DNA of 64,000 bases from Ornithinimicrobium cavernae (GCF_003121625.1 NZ_QDDJ01000016.1:62001-126000), one strand, 5' to 3'; counted from the first letter of the stretch, positions 7,570 to 17,447 are shown. The notes: generated by a model from the letters alone, not told the origin. Made by a program: numbers and translations.

Positions 7570-9198
7570 ATGGATGCCGTGACAAGGGTCCCTGATCCGA
7601 TCAACGAGCCGGTGAACGACTTTGCGCCCGGCAGCGCCGAGCGGGCGGACCTGGAGGCGGCGCTCGCCGAGATGGCCGCGAACCCGGTGGACCTGCCGCA
7701 CGTGATCGGTGGCGAGCCGGTCGTCGGTGGCGGCGAGGCCATCGATGTCGTGCAGCCGCACGCCCACCACGAGGTGCTGGGCACGCTGCGCAACGCCCAG
7801 GCCGCCGACGCCACCGCAGCCATCGACGCGGCTCACGAGGCCGCTCCCGGCTGGGCGGCGATGGACTACGACGACCGGGCGGCGATCCTGCTGCGCGCAG
7901 CCGAGCTGTTGTCCGGGCCCTGGCGCGCGCGGATCAACGCGGCGACCATGCTCGGTCAGTCCAAGACCGCCTACCAGGCAGAGATCGACGCCGCCTGTGA
8001 GCTCATCGACTTCTGGCGCTTCAACGTCCACTACGGGCGCCAGATCCTCGAGGACCAGCCGATCCGGAACTCCAAGGGGGTGTGGAACCGCACGGACCAG
8101 CGCCCGCTCGAGGGTTTCGTCTACGCCGTCACGCCCTTCAACTTCACCGCCATCTCCGGCAACCTGCCGACGGCACCGGCCCTGATGGGCAACACCGTGG
8201 TCTGGAAGCCGGCCACCACCCAGCAGCGGGCGGCGTCGGTCGTGATGGACGTGCTGACCGAGGCCGGTCTGCCGCCCGGCGTGATCAACATGGTCACCGG
8301 GCACGGCACCGAGGTCTCCGACGTGGCCCTGGCCCATCCCGACCTGGCGGGCATCCACTTCACCGGGTCGACCAGGGTCTTCCAGATGCTCTGGGGACAG
8401 ATCGGCGCCAACATCGCCAGCTACCGCTCCTACCCCCGCATCGTGGGCGAGACCGGTGGCAAGGACTTCATCGTCGCCCACCCCTCGGCCGACCTCGACG
8501 TCCTGCGCACCGCCATGATCCGTGGCGCGTTCGAGTACCAGGGCCAGAAGTGCTCGGCGGCCTCGCGGGCCTATGTGCCGGCCTCGCTCTGGGCCCGGCT
8601 CAAGGACGAGCTGGCGGAGATCACCGACGGGCTGCCGGTGGGTGACGTCCGCGACCTCAGCAACTTCATGGGAGCGGTCATCGACGACCGGGCGTTCGCC
8701 AAGCACAAGGACGTGCTCGACCGGGCGCGGGCCGACGAGGCAGTCACTGTTGTCGCCGGCGGCACCTACGACGACTCCGTGGGCTACTTCGTGCGACCGA
8801 CCGTGCTGGAGGTGTCCGACCCCACGCACGACACGTTCACCACGGAGTACTTCGGCCCGATCCTCGCCGTCCACGTCTACCCCGACGACCAGTTCGAGCA
8901 GACGCTCACCCAGATGGAGTCCGTGGCCGGCTACGCCCTCACCGGCGCGATCATCGCGCGGGACCGGGCGGCGGTGGCGCTGGCCACCGAGAGGTTGCGC
9001 TTCGCCGCAGGCAACTTCTACATCAACGACAAGCCGACCGGTGCGGTCGTCGGGCAGCAGCCCTTCGGTGGCGCCCGGGCGTCCGGGACCAACGACAAGG
9101 CGGGGTCCATGCAGAACCTCATGCGCTGGGCCAGCGCCCGGTCCATCAAGGAGACCTTCGTGGCTCCGACGGACTGGCGCTACCCGCACATGGGCTGA
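7570..9198 (+). CDS. pruA: L-glutamate gamma-semialdehyde dehydrogenase
   Basis: 542 residues, the expected length for a monofunctional 1-pyrroline-5-carboxylate dehydrogenase. It oxidises glutamate semialdehyde to glutamate with NAD, the second step of proline breakdown and the last of arginine/ornithine routes. The aldehyde dehydrogenase fold is evident: TPFNFTAISGNLP, VVWKPA, FTGSTRVF, the glutamate of GETGGKDF (E294) and the catalytic cysteine in QGQKCSAASRAY (C328). The C-terminal RSIKETF is typical of PruA. The ATG is preceded by GGAGGAG. Proline dehydrogenase is not adjacent. The product, glutamate, is the substrate of the large glutamate dehydrogenase 1.2 kb downstream. Confidence 0.95.
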   Translation: MDAVTRVPDPINEPVNDFAPGSAERADLEAALAEMAANPVDLPHVIGGEPVVGGGEAIDVVQPHAHHEVLGTLRNAQAADATAAIDAAHEAAPGWAAMDYDDRAAILLRAAELLSGPWRARINAATMLGQSKTAYQAEIDAACELIDFWRFNVHYGRQILEDQPIRNSKGVWNRTDQRPLEGFVYAVTPFNFTAISGNLPTAPALMGNTVVWKPATTQQRAASVVMDVLTEAGLPPGVINMVTGHGTEVSDVALAHPDLAGIHFTGSTRVFQMLWGQIGANIASYRSYPRIVGETGGKDFIVAHPSADLDVLRTAMIRGAFEYQGQKCSAASRAYVPASLWARLKDELAEITDGLPVGDVRDLSNFMGAVIDDRAFAKHKDVLDRARADEAVTVVAGGTYDDSVGYFVRPTVLEVSDPTHDTFTTEYFGPILAVHVYPDDQFEQTLTQMESVAGYALTGAIIARDRAAVALATERLRFAAGNFYINDKPTGAVVGQQPFGGARASGTNDKAGSMQNLMRWASARSIKETFVAPTDWRYPHMG

Positions 9199-9214
9199 CG
9201 GCGACCCGCGCCGC

Positions 9215-9246
9215 GGACGGCCGGCTCGGACCCGAGCCGGCCGTCC
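9215..9246 (+). terminator. Bidirectional hairpin terminator after pruA
   Basis: A perfect 15-bp inverted repeat: GGACGGCCGGCTCGG (9215-9229) and its complement (9232-9246), with only two unpaired bases between. It lies between the convergent pruA and DUF2505 genes. Confidence 0.8.
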
Positions 9247-9250
9247 GAGG

Positions 9251-9754
9251 TCAGGCGGAGTGCTGCCCGAACCACTCCCTGGAGAGCTTGCCCTCCAGAC
9301 GCAGGGCGCGGGCCAGGATCGGGGCCACCGCGGCCTCGACCTTGCCCCCGATGAACGGCACGTTGGCCCTGAGCTCGCCCTCGACGGTGTGCTCTGTGCC
9401 GGACTCGCCGGCCGCGAGCACGACGCTGCCCGACATGGAGACCGGCGTGCGCGGGATCTCCACGTGCAGCGAGGCGGTGTGCCCACCCTCTGCGTCGGGG
9501 GTCAGGCCCCAGACCTGGGTCTCCACGACGTCGACGCTGTCACCGACGAACTTGCGGGCGAAGTCTGGGAACCCGTCGGTGGGGAGGCGGCGGCGCGTGA
9601 CGACGGTGCGGGCGTCGTCCTCGACCTCGATGGCGACCTCGTGCTCGAGCGCACCGCTGCGCACGCACTTGAGCTCCTGGTACTCCGCGGTGCAGAGCAT
9701 GTCGAACACCTGCTGGGGGGAGGCCGCGTGCTCGACCGTCTCGTGGATCCTCAT
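9251..9754 (-). CDS. DUF2505 domain protein (START/SRPBCC-like)
   Basis: 167 residues of the DUF2505 family, common in actinobacteria. It starts MRIHETVEHAASPQQVFDML, the usual first strand and helix of an SRPBCC/Bet v1-like lipid-binding fold. It continues through VVTRRRLPTDGFPDF and a C-terminal amphipathic helix (VEAAVAPILARALRLEGKLSREWF). Such folds hold hydrophobic ligands, but no ligand is known for this family. It is the second gene of a minus-strand pair; the upstream hypothetical gene ends four bases before its ATG, so the two are co-transcribed. Confidence 0.8.
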   Translation of the reverse strand: MRIHETVEHAASPQQVFDMLCTAEYQELKCVRSGALEHEVAIEVEDDARTVVTRRRLPTDGFPDFARKFVGDSVDVVETQVWGLTPDAEGGHTASLHVEIPRTPVSMSGSVVLAAGESGTEHTVEGELRANVPFIGGKVEAAVAPILARALRLEGKLSREWFGQHSA

Positions 9755-9758
9755 GGCC

Positions 9759-10226
9759 TCACTCTAGGGGCGCTGCGGCGTCCAGCCGTGCCGAGGCGCC
9801 ACGCAGGGCCCGCAGGAACCGCTGGCGCGCTGCCGACGGGTTCGTCGCGGGAAGGTCCTGGACGAGCCGTTGCAGCCCGTCGCCGATCGTGCGTAGGGAA
9901 ACCTCCACCTCCCGGGCGAGCGGCAGGTCCCGGCACTCGCCCAGGTGCGCAGCCAGGCGGTGGCACTGCGCGGCCAGCGCCGAGCAGGAGGCGAGATCGG
10001 CGGAGCCCAGGTCGGCCGGCCGGCCCGACGGGGCTTCCGGTGCCCGTGCGAGGCCGGGGCGGGACAGCGTGCCGCGGCCCTGGGTGACATCGACCACGGC
10101 GTCGAGGACCCGGTCGAGCAGGTGGCACAACAGGCTCTCTGCTGCCGGGTCGCCGAGGTGCACCGGTGCACTGCTCAGCTCCTCGGCCAGGCCGAGGAGG
10201 TGCAGGTGAGGGGGCGTCCCGGACAT
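9759..10226 (-). CDS. Hypothetical helical protein
   Basis: 155 residues starting MSGTPPHLHLLGLAEEL. Two long stretches are predicted helical by eye (residues 15-45, AAESLLCHLLDRVLDAVVDVTQ, and 85-150). There are no transmembrane segments and no motif I recognise. The ATG at 10226 is preferred because upstream codons in the same frame are Arg/Pro-rich and lie in the GDH promoter region. It overlaps nothing and is followed four bases later by the DUF2505 gene. Function unknown. Confidence 0.6.
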   Translation of the reverse strand: MSGTPPHLHLLGLAEELSSAPVHLGDPAAESLLCHLLDRVLDAVVDVTQGRGTLSRPGLARAPEAPSGRPADLGSADLASCSALAAQCHRLAAHLGECRDLPLAREVEVSLRTIGDGLQRLVQDLPATNPSAARQRFLRALRGASARLDAAAPLE

Positions 10227-10408
10227 GCCGCACACCCTACGTTCGACGGGTGACAGGGGGGAGCGTTGTCCACCGGCCTTGGACGCCCCGTGCGGCGCGC
10301 CGGACGCCCGGCCCCGGTCCCGCCGGAGGGTGGGGCGGGCGATAGGCTCGGGGCGGCGCACGCCGAGGTGCGCCGACGCGGCACGCACCTACAGGAGAAT
10401 GCCTGATC

Positions 10409-13400
10409 ATGTCGTCCGACGACACGCTGCTGGACCGGTTCTACCGTCACGTTGCGCACACCGACCTGGTGGCGCGGGAGCCGGAGGTGCGGGAGGTGAT
10501 CGCGGGGCAGGTCGCCGAGCTGTCGCGCCGGCGCGAGCCGGCTCACCCCGAGGTCCGTGTGTTCAACCCCTCGCGCGCGGAGGACGGCTGGACCTCACGG
10601 CATACGGTCGTCCAGGTCGTGACCGACAACATGCCCTTCCTGGTCGACTCGGTCCTCGGTGAGCTGAGCCGGCGGGGCCTGGCCGTCCACGTGCTGGTCC
10701 ACCCCCAGCTGGTCGTGCGCCGCAGCGGCGACTCCCACGAGGTGGCGGACGTCGACCCCACGGACGCCGCGGAGGGGGACCTGGTCGAGTCGTGGATGCA
10801 CCTGGAGATCGACCGCCTGCCGCGTGAGGGCTCACGGCAGGACCTGCAGGACCGCCTGGCCGTCGTGCTCAGTGACGTGCGCCGGGCCTGTGAGGACTGG
10901 GCCGCGATGCGCGCCAAGGTGCGTGACCTCATCGAGGAGCTGCGTGCGGGGGTGCCGGACACCGTGGACCCCGCGACGGTGCAGCCGACGATCGAGTTCC
11001 TCAGCTGGCTGGAGGACAACCACTTCACCTTCCTCGGCTACCGAGAGTACGAGCTGATCGAGGAGGACGGCACGGAGGCGCTCCGCTCGGTGCCGCAGAC
11101 CGGTCTGGGCATCCTGCGGATGGAGGAGGGGAAGCCCCCCTCGGTGAGCAGGCTGCGCCCGGAGGCGGTGGCCACCGCCCGGGACCCACGGCTCCTGACG
11201 ATCACCAAGGCCAACTCGCGGGCCAGCGTGCACCGGCCCGTCTACCTCGACTACATCGGGGTGCGGAAGTTCGACGAGCAGGGAGCGGTCGTCGCCGAGC
11301 GCCGGTTCCTCGGGCTGTTCACGCAGAGCGCCTACGCCGAGTCCGTCTCCCGGCTGCCGGTTATCGGTGGCAAGGTCCGCACGATCCTGGCCCGCAGCGG
11401 CTTCGCGCCGGACAGCCACTCGGGCAAGGACCTCATGGGGGTGCTGGAGAACTACCCCCGCGACGAGCTGTTCCAGGCGGACACCGACTGGCTGGCCGAC
11501 AGTGCCCACGAGGTGCTGCACCTGCTGGAGCGACGTGGCTCCCGGATGCTGGTCCGCAAGGACGAGTTCGGGCGGTTCGTCTCCGTGCTGGTCTTCCTGC
11601 CCAGGGACCGGTTCAACACCGCGGTCCGCCTGCGCATCGAGCGCATCCTGCAGGAGGCCTACGGTGCCGACACGGTGGACTACACCACCAGGGTCGGTGA
11701 GGCCGCGCTGGCGCAGGTGCACTTCGTCCTCCGGATGCCGGCCGGTGGCAACATCCCGGACGTCGACACCGCGGCGCTCGAGGAGCGGGTGCAGGATGCG
11801 ATGCGGACCTGGCAGGAGAAGCTCAGCGACGTCATCCAGGAGCACGAGGAGGACGAGACCGTCGGGGACACCGCGGCGAGCTTCTCGGCGGCCTTCCCGG
11901 AGGGGTACAAGGAGGACTTCGATCCGGCAACCGGCTACGCGGACCTGGCGCGGATCCGGTCGGTGGTCACCGACCCGCGCCGGGCGATGCGACTGCACCT
12001 GTATGCCGAGGAGGGTGCACCCCCGGAGGAGCGTCGCCTCAAGCTCTACCGCCAGGACGCCATGACGCTGACCGAGGCGATGCCCATCTTCAGCCACCTC
12101 GGCGTCCAGGTCACCGACGAGCGCCCGTACGTCGTGGAGGAGGACGCCGACGACATCGCCATGCGCATCTACGACTTCGGCCTCCGGGCATCCGACCCGC
12201 ACGCCTGGGAGAGCGACGAGCTGCGCACCGCCGAGGAGGTGGCCGCCGACTTCGAGGAGGCGTTCGAGGTCGCCTGGAGCCGACAGGGCGAGAGCGACAG
12301 CCTGAACGCCCTCGTGCTGGACGCGGACCTGTCGTGGCGCTCCATCGTGGTCCTGCGCACCCTGGTCCGCTACCTGCGCCAGGTCGGCTCCTTCAGCCTC
12401 GACTACCTCGAGGCGGCGCTGGTGGCCAACCCGCACATCGCGCGCATGGTCGTGGAGCTCTTCACGGCCAGGTTCGACCCGTCCACCGGGGCCGACGCCG
12501 ATACGCGTGACGGGGCGGCGGCAGCGGTCATCGCCAGGATCCACGAGGCGCTCAACGACGTGGCCAGCCTCGACCAGGACCGGATCATCCGGCAGCTGGT
12601 CTCGGTCGTCGAGGGCACGCTCCGGACCAACTTCTACCAGCTGGACGAGGACGGCCGCCCCAAGCCTCACGTCTCGCTCAAGCTCAGCCCACAGGACATC
12701 GAGGGCCTGCCCGAGCCCCGCCCGGCCTACGAGATCTGGGTCTACGCCCCGCGCATCGAGGGCGTCCACCTCCGCTTCGGCGCCGTCGCCCGCGGCGGCC
12801 TGCGCTGGAGCGACCGCCGCGAGGACTTCCGCACCGAGGTGCTCGGCCTGGTCAAGGCGCAGATGGTCAAGAACGCGGTCATCGTGCCCACCGGGTCCAA
12901 GGGCGGCTTCTTCGCCAAGCAGCTGCCCGACCCCAGCGACCGCGAGGCCTGGCTCAACGAGGGCATCGGCTGCTACCGGATCTTCATCAAGGGACTGCTG
13001 GACGTCACCGACAACCGCGTGGGTGGCGACATCGTGCCGCCGGAGAACGTGGTGCGCAGGGACGGCGACGACAGCTATCTCGTCGTCGCGGCGGACAAGG
13101 GCACCGCGAAGTTCAGCGATATCGCCAACTCGGTCTCCCGCGACTACGGCTTCTGGCTGGATGATGCGTTCGCGTCGGGTGGTTCCGCCGGCTACGACCA
13201 CAAGGGCATGGGCATCACGGCCAGGGGTGCCTGGGAGTCGGTCAAGAGGCACTTCCGGGAGCTGGGTCACGACACGCAGACGCAGGACTTCACCGTGGTC
13301 GGCATCGGCGACATGAGCGGTGACGTCTTCGGCAACGGGATGCTCCTGTCCGAGCACATCCGACTCGTGGCGGCCTTCGACCACCGGCACGTCTTCCTGG

Positions 13401-15202
13401 ACCCCCACCCGGACGCCGCACGGTCGTATGCCGAGCGCCGCCGGCTCTTCGACCTGCCGGGATCCAGCTGGGCCGACTACGACCCGTCGCTGATCAGTGA
13501 GGGCGGCGGCGTCCACCCGCGCTCGGCCAAGGCGATCCCGCTCACCCCGCAGGTCCGGGAGGTGCTGGGGCTCGGCGCAGACGTGACCTCACTGACACCC
13601 AACGAGCTGCTGCGGGCGGTGCTGCAGGCGCCGGCCGACCTCCTCTGGAACGGTGGCATCGGCACCTACGTGAAGTCGGCCCAGGAGAGCCACAGCGACA
13701 TCGGTGACCGGGCCAACGACGCTATCCGGATCAACGGCAGCGACCTGCGGGTCAGGGTCGTCGGCGAGGGCGGGAACCTCGGCTTCAGCCAGCGAGGGCG
13801 GATCGAGGCGGCCCGGGCCGGCATCCACATCAACACCGACGCCATCGACAACTCCGCGGGCGTGGACACCTCCGACCACGAGGTCAACATCAAGATCGCG
13901 CTCGCTCCCGTCGTGGCCGAGGGCGCGATGAGCCTGGAGCAGCGCGACGAGCTGCTGGCCTCGATGACCGACGAGGTCGCCGCCAAGGTGCTGCGGACCA
14001 ACTACGAGCAGAATGTGCTCATCGGCAACGCCCGCGACCAGGGCGGCGTCATGGCGCCGGTCCACCGCAGGCTGATGGACTATCTCGAGGAGCACGCGGG
14101 CCTGGACCGTCGCCTGGAGTTCCTTCCGGACGACCGCGGGATGCAGGAGCACGAGGCCAGCGGCACGGGACTGACCTCCCCGGAGTTCTCCGTGCTCGTC
14201 GCCTACTCCAAGCTGGACCTGAAGAACAGACTCACCGAGTCCGACCTCCCGGATGCCGCGTTCTTCGAGGACACGTTGCAGGGATACTTCCCCGCGCCGC
14301 TCCGGGAGGAGCTGGGGGCCAGGCTGGACGAGCACCCGCTCCGGCGCCAGATCGTCGTCAACGACCTGGCCAACGACATGGTCAACCGCGGGGGCATCAC
14401 CTTTGCGTTCCGTTGCACCGAGGAGACCGGTGCCAACGCGCCGCAGATCGCCCGGGCCTTCGTGGTGTGCCGCTCGGTGTTCGACATGGCCGGCTACATG
14501 GCGCAGGTCGAGGCCCTCGACAACGTCGTCCCCACCCAGCTGCAGACCAAGCTGTACCTGGAGTTCCGGCGGTTGATGGACCGTAGCGTCCGTTGGTTCC
14601 TCAACAACCAGTCGCTGACCGGGGAGATGGACAGCGAGATCGCGCGGTTCAGCACGGCCGTCACGACGCTGCGGCCCCGGTTGGGCACCTACCTGCAGGC
14701 CGCTGAGCGGGAGCGCTTCGAGCGCCAGGCGGAGGAGGCCCGCAGCGGTGGCGTCCCCGAGGACCTGGTGCTGACGTATGCGGGGCTGCTGGACTCCTTC
14801 TCGACGCTCGACATCGTGGAGGTCTCCGAGGAGACCGGGCGCCCGCTGGAGGAGACGGCGGAGCTGTACTTCGCTGTGTCCGAGCGCTTCCGGATCGACG
14901 CACTGCTCAACTGGGTGGCTGCACTGCCGCGTCAGGACCGGTGGGACTCCCTGGCCAGGGGTGCGATGCGCGACGACCTGTACGGCGTCCTGAAGGCGCT
15001 GACGCGCACCGTTCTCGGCAACACCGAGAGCTCGGTCCAGGGTGCCCGGGCGCTGGCGGTGTGGAGCGAGACCCATGCGGAGTCGCTGACGCGCGTGAGC
15101 CAGGTCCTGAGCAACGTCGACCGGCTGGAGACGCCGGGCATGGGACCCCTGTCGGTCGCCCTGCGGACCCTGCGCGGCCTGGTGCGCCAGGGCAGCAGCT
15201 AG
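10409..15202 (+). CDS. gdh: NAD-dependent glutamate dehydrogenase (GDH-180 type)
   Basis: 1597 residues, the length typical of the very large catabolic NAD-glutamate dehydrogenases first studied in Streptomyces and Pseudomonas. It deaminates glutamate to 2-oxoglutarate and ammonium. The long N-terminal part (to about residue 700) contains ACT-like regulatory segments. The catalytic core begins near residue 796 with GGLRWSDRREDFRTEV, followed by VKAQMVKNAVIVPTGSKGGFF, which carries the substrate-binding lysines. The NAD-binding half contains VVGIGDMSGDVFGNG and VVGEGGNLGFSQ. The ATG has AGGAGA eleven bases upstream. In mycobacteria this enzyme is inhibited by GarA. With pruA it forms a proline-to-TCA route. 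The next gene starts 95 bases later. Confidence 0.95.
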   Translation: MSSDDTLLDRFYRHVAHTDLVAREPEVREVIAGQVAELSRRREPAHPEVRVFNPSRAEDGWTSRHTVVQVVTDNMPFLVDSVLGELSRRGLAVHVLVHPQLVVRRSGDSHEVADVDPTDAAEGDLVESWMHLEIDRLPREGSRQDLQDRLAVVLSDVRRACEDWAAMRAKVRDLIEELRAGVPDTVDPATVQPTIEFLSWLEDNHFTFLGYREYELIEEDGTEALRSVPQTGLGILRMEEGKPPSVSRLRPEAVATARDPRLLTITKANSRASVHRPVYLDYIGVRKFDEQGAVVAERRFLGLFTQSAYAESVSRLPVIGGKVRTILARSGFAPDSHSGKDLMGVLENYPRDELFQADTDWLADSAHEVLHLLERRGSRMLVRKDEFGRFVSVLVFLPRDRFNTAVRLRIERILQEAYGADTVDYTTRVGEAALAQVHFVLRMPAGGNIPDVDTAALEERVQDAMRTWQEKLSDVIQEHEEDETVGDTAASFSAAFPEGYKEDFDPATGYADLARIRSVVTDPRRAMRLHLYAEEGAPPEERRLKLYRQDAMTLTEAMPIFSHLGVQVTDERPYVVEEDADDIAMRIYDFGLRASDPHAWESDELRTAEEVAADFEEAFEVAWSRQGESDSLNALVLDADLSWRSIVVLRTLVRYLRQVGSFSLDYLEAALVANPHIARMVVELFTARFDPSTGADADTRDGAAAAVIARIHEALNDVASLDQDRIIRQLVSVVEGTLRTNFYQLDEDGRPKPHVSLKLSPQDIEGLPEPRPAYEIWVYAPRIEGVHLRFGAVARGGLRWSDRREDFRTEVLGLVKAQMVKNAVIVPTGSKGGFFAKQLPDPSDREAWLNEGIGCYRIFIKGLLDVTDNRVGGDIVPPENVVRRDGDDSYLVVAADKGTAKFSDIANSVSRDYGFWLDDAFASGGSAGYDHKGMGITARGAWESVKRHFRELGHDTQTQDFTVVGIGDMSGDVFGNGMLLSEHIRLVAAFDHRHVFLDPHPDAARSYAERRRLFDLPGSSWADYDPSLISEGGGVHPRSAKAIPLTPQVREVLGLGADVTSLTPNELLRAVLQAPADLLWNGGIGTYVKSAQESHSDIGDRANDAIRINGSDLRVRVVGEGGNLGFSQRGRIEAARAGIHINTDAIDNSAGVDTSDHEVNIKIALAPVVAEGAMSLEQRDELLASMTDEVAAKVLRTNYEQNVLIGNARDQGGVMAPVHRRLMDYLEEHAGLDRRLEFLPDDRGMQEHEASGTGLTSPEFSVLVAYSKLDLKNRLTESDLPDAAFFEDTLQGYFPAPLREELGARLDEHPLRRQIVVNDLANDMVNRGGITFAFRCTEETGANAPQIARAFVVCRSVFDMAGYMAQVEALDNVVPTQLQTKLYLEFRRLMDRSVRWFLNNQSLTGEMDSEIARFSTAVTTLRPRLGTYLQAAERERFERQAEEARSGGVPEDLVLTYAGLLDSFSTLDIVEVSEETGRPLEETAELYFAVSERFRIDALLNWVAALPRQDRWDSLARGAMRDDLYGVLKALTRTVLGNTESSVQGARALAVWSETHAESLTRVSQVLSNVDRLETPGMGPLSVALRTLRGLVRQGSS

Positions 15203-15285
15203 TCCCCGGCGCAGCGCCGCAGGGCACCACCCGGTCTCACGGTGCGGTCCGGCCCCGCGCGGACACGACCCGGGGGCTCCGGGGG

Positions 15286-15291
15286 TAGTCT
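15286..15291 (+). promoter_or_regulatory. -10 box of a leaderless pdtaS promoter
   Basis: TAGTCT is followed by six bases and then the GTG start of the kinase gene at 15298. With the usual 6-7 base gap to the transcription start, the message would begin at the start codon itself. No ribosome binding site is present, which agrees. Confidence 0.5.
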
Positions 15292-15297
15292 GCGGAC

Positions 15298-16824
15298 GTG
15301 CCGACCCTCCGTGACGTGCTCGACCACAAGGCGGCCCTCTCGCGCGCTGACGCCGACTGGCTCCACCGACTCGTCGGGGACTGGCAGATGGTGGCGGACC
15401 TGTCGTTCTCGGACCTGACCCTCTGGGTGCCGACGGACGATCCGCCCGACGACTGGGTCCTGGTCGCCCACGCCCGCCCCACGACCGGGCCGAACTTCTA
15501 CCACGACGACGTCGTCGGCAACACCCCCGACCCGGGACGACGGGAGATCCTCGACCAGGTGCTGCGCACCATACGGCCCGTGGACCCGCCCCAGGCGGAG
15601 TCGGTGCGGGAGCAGTACGTTCCCGTGGTGCGGGCCGGCCGCGCCGTCGGCGTCCTGGTCCGCCACACCGATCTGCACAGCATGCGGCAGCAGGGTGGCC
15701 TGGAGGTCAACTACGTCCAGCTCGCCCAGGCCCTGCTCCGGATGATCGGACAGGGCGCCTTCCCGAGCGAGCTGGCCCCGACCGGCGTCGGACGCGGCAC
15801 CCCCCGGGTAGGTGACGGGGTGCTGCGGCTGGATGCCGACGGGCTCATCGAGTACGCCAGCCCGAACGGCATCTCGGCACTGCGCAGGCTGGGCCACACC
15901 GACCAGGTCGCCGGTGCGGACCTCTCCGAGATCGTCACCGCGCGGCTGCCCACCGGTGTCACGCTCGACGAGACCATGCCGCTGGTGCTGACGGGGCGGG
16001 CCCCGTGGGGGACCGAGATCGAGACGGTCCGGATCAACCTGACCCTGCGCGCGGTCCCCCTCCTGGACCACGGCTCCCGCTACGGCGCGATGATCCTGCT
16101 GCGCGACGTCAGTGAGCTGCGCCGCCGCGAGCGCGAGCTGATGACCAAGGACGCGACGATCCGTGAGATCCACCACCGGGTCAAGAACAACCTGCAGACG
16201 GTCTCGGCACTCCTCCGGCTCCAGTCGCGGCGGATGGGTGATGCCGGCGCCCGCGCGGCGCTCCAGGAGGCCGGGCGCAGGGTCGCCACGGTCGCGCTCG
16301 TGCACGACACCCTGAGCCACGGCTTCGACGAGACGGTGCTGTTCGACGAGATCGCGGTGCGGATCGCCCGGGCCACGGTCGAGGTCGCCTCGCAGGGCGG
16401 GGCGCGGGTGGCCGCCGAGCACCGGGGGACGTTCGGCCGCATCCGGGCCGAGGACGCCACGCCCCTGGCCATGATCCTGGCGGAGCTGGTGCACAACGCC
16501 GTGGAGCACGCCTTCGACACGAGCCGGCCCACGGAGGACGGTGCGCCGGTGGGCACGGTCGTCGTGGAGGCCTCGCGGGCGGAGGCGACGAGGGCAGGCG
16601 ACCAGCCGACGTCCGCGCCGGGCGGGGACCTGCTCACGGTGACGGTGTCGGACGACGGCAGGGGGCTCCCCGAGGGGCACCAGCCGGGAACCGGCCTCGG
16701 GATGCAGATCGTGCAGGCCCTGATCGGCGACCTGCGTGGTGAGATCTCCTGGGAGACGCAGGAGCCGCACGGAACCGTGGTGCGGTTCGTCGTGCGGCTC
16801 CGGGGTCTGTCGGCAGAGAGCTGA
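15298..16824 (+). CDS. pdtaS: Sensor histidine kinase PdtaS-like (GAF-PAS-HisKA_2)
   Basis: 508 residues. An N-terminal GAF-like domain (about 1-155) and a PAS domain (about 165-275, GDGVLRLDADGLIEYASPNG) precede a HisKA_2 dimerisation helix with IHHRVKNNLQTVSALLRLQSRR (phosphoacceptor His292/293). An HATPase domain follows with its N box (ILAELVHNAVEHAF) and glycine boxes (SDDGRGLPEG, TGLGMQIV). This is the architecture of PdtaS (Rv3220c), which phosphorylates the antiterminator-type regulator PdtaR. It has no transmembrane segment and is cytosolic. The next gene is whiB1 on the opposite strand, as in M. tuberculosis (Rv3219). No pdtaR gene lies in the window. Confidence 0.9.
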   Translation: MPTLRDVLDHKAALSRADADWLHRLVGDWQMVADLSFSDLTLWVPTDDPPDDWVLVAHARPTTGPNFYHDDVVGNTPDPGRREILDQVLRTIRPVDPPQAESVREQYVPVVRAGRAVGVLVRHTDLHSMRQQGGLEVNYVQLAQALLRMIGQGAFPSELAPTGVGRGTPRVGDGVLRLDADGLIEYASPNGISALRRLGHTDQVAGADLSEIVTARLPTGVTLDETMPLVLTGRAPWGTEIETVRINLTLRAVPLLDHGSRYGAMILLRDVSELRRRERELMTKDATIREIHHRVKNNLQTVSALLRLQSRRMGDAGARAALQEAGRRVATVALVHDTLSHGFDETVLFDEIAVRIARATVEVASQGGARVAAEHRGTFGRIRAEDATPLAMILAELVHNAVEHAFDTSRPTEDGAPVGTVVVEASRAEATRAGDQPTSAPGGDLLTVTVSDDGRGLPEGHQPGTGLGMQIVQALIGDLRGEISWETQEPHGTVVRFVVRLRGLSAES

Positions 16825-16845
16825 CAGGCGCGTCTGCGACGGCGT

Positions 16846-17094
16846 TCAGCCGGCTCGGCGGGCGCGTGCCTTCCGGCGCTTGAGGGCGCGGCGCTCGTCC
16901 TCGGACAGGCCGCCCCACACACCGGCGTCCTGTCCGGTCTCCAGAGCCCACTTCAGGCACGTGTCCATGACCGGGCAGCGTCGGCAGACGGCCTTGGCCT
17001 CCTCGATCTGCTGCAGGGCGGGGCCGGTGTTGCCGATCGGAAAGAACAGCTCCGGGTCCTCGTCCAGGCAGGCAGCGCGATTGCGCCAATCCAT
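16846..17094 (-). CDS. whiB1: WhiB family iron-sulfur regulator WhiB1
   Basis: 82 residues with the four conserved cysteines of Wbl proteins, C9, C37, C40 and C46 (C-x27-C-x2-C-x5-C), which hold a [4Fe-4S] cluster. The G[V/I]WGG turn follows (residues 58-62) and a basic DNA-binding tail (RRALKRRKARARR). Length, sequence around FFPIGNTGPA and position next to pdtaS identify the WhiB1 type, an essential nitric-oxide-sensitive partner of the primary sigma factor in mycobacteria. The ATG is preceded by GAGGAG. It has a long upstream region that it shares with the divergent amidohydrolase gene. Confidence 0.93.
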   Translation of the reverse strand: MDWRNRAACLDEDPELFFPIGNTGPALQQIEEAKAVCRRCPVMDTCLKWALETGQDAGVWGGLSEDERRALKRRKARARRAG

Positions 17095-17329
17095 CTATGT
17101 GCTCCTCGTGTCATTGTCCCGGGCGCGTCTCGCGGGGCCGGGTGTCGTGCGGATGACCCGGGTCAGTGGACCCCGGTGTCTGGTGTAGCGTGAGACGCGG
17201 AACCTCGCGTGCGTACGCGTCCGCTCACGCCGCAGGGCACCGCTCTGTGCTCTGGTCGATCATGCTGTGCCAACGCAGGCCGTGAGCACAGTGTTCCCAT
17301 CCTCACAGGTAGTTGAACCGGGCACAAGC

Positions 17330-17345
17330 GTTTCTCACGAGAAAC
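17330..17345. promoter_or_regulatory. Palindrome GTTTCTC-AC-GAGAAAC
   Basis: A perfect inverted repeat with 7-base arms and a 2-base centre, in an AT-richer patch of the whiB1/amidohydrolase intergenic region. It looks like a dimeric repressor site; which gene it serves is unknown. Confidence 0.4.
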
Positions 17346-17418
17346 CTCCTGAGAACACTGAGTGATGAGTCACACCAGTCCCAGGACACCGGTCGGCGGG
17401 GCGACACGGCGCTCGGAC

Positions 17419-17447
17419 TAGGCTCATGAACCGGTCGGTCAACCGGT
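17419..17447 (+). promoter_or_regulatory. Candidate -10 and ACCGGT operator of the amidohydrolase gene
   Basis: TAGGCT (17419-17424) is a plausible -10. The element ACCGGTCGGTCAACCGGT (17430-17447) begins about where transcription would start, and another GGTCGGTCGACC lies at 17456-17467. Nested ACCGGT/CGGTCG repeats at a start site suggest a TetR-type operator. No regulator gene is adjacent. Confidence 0.35.
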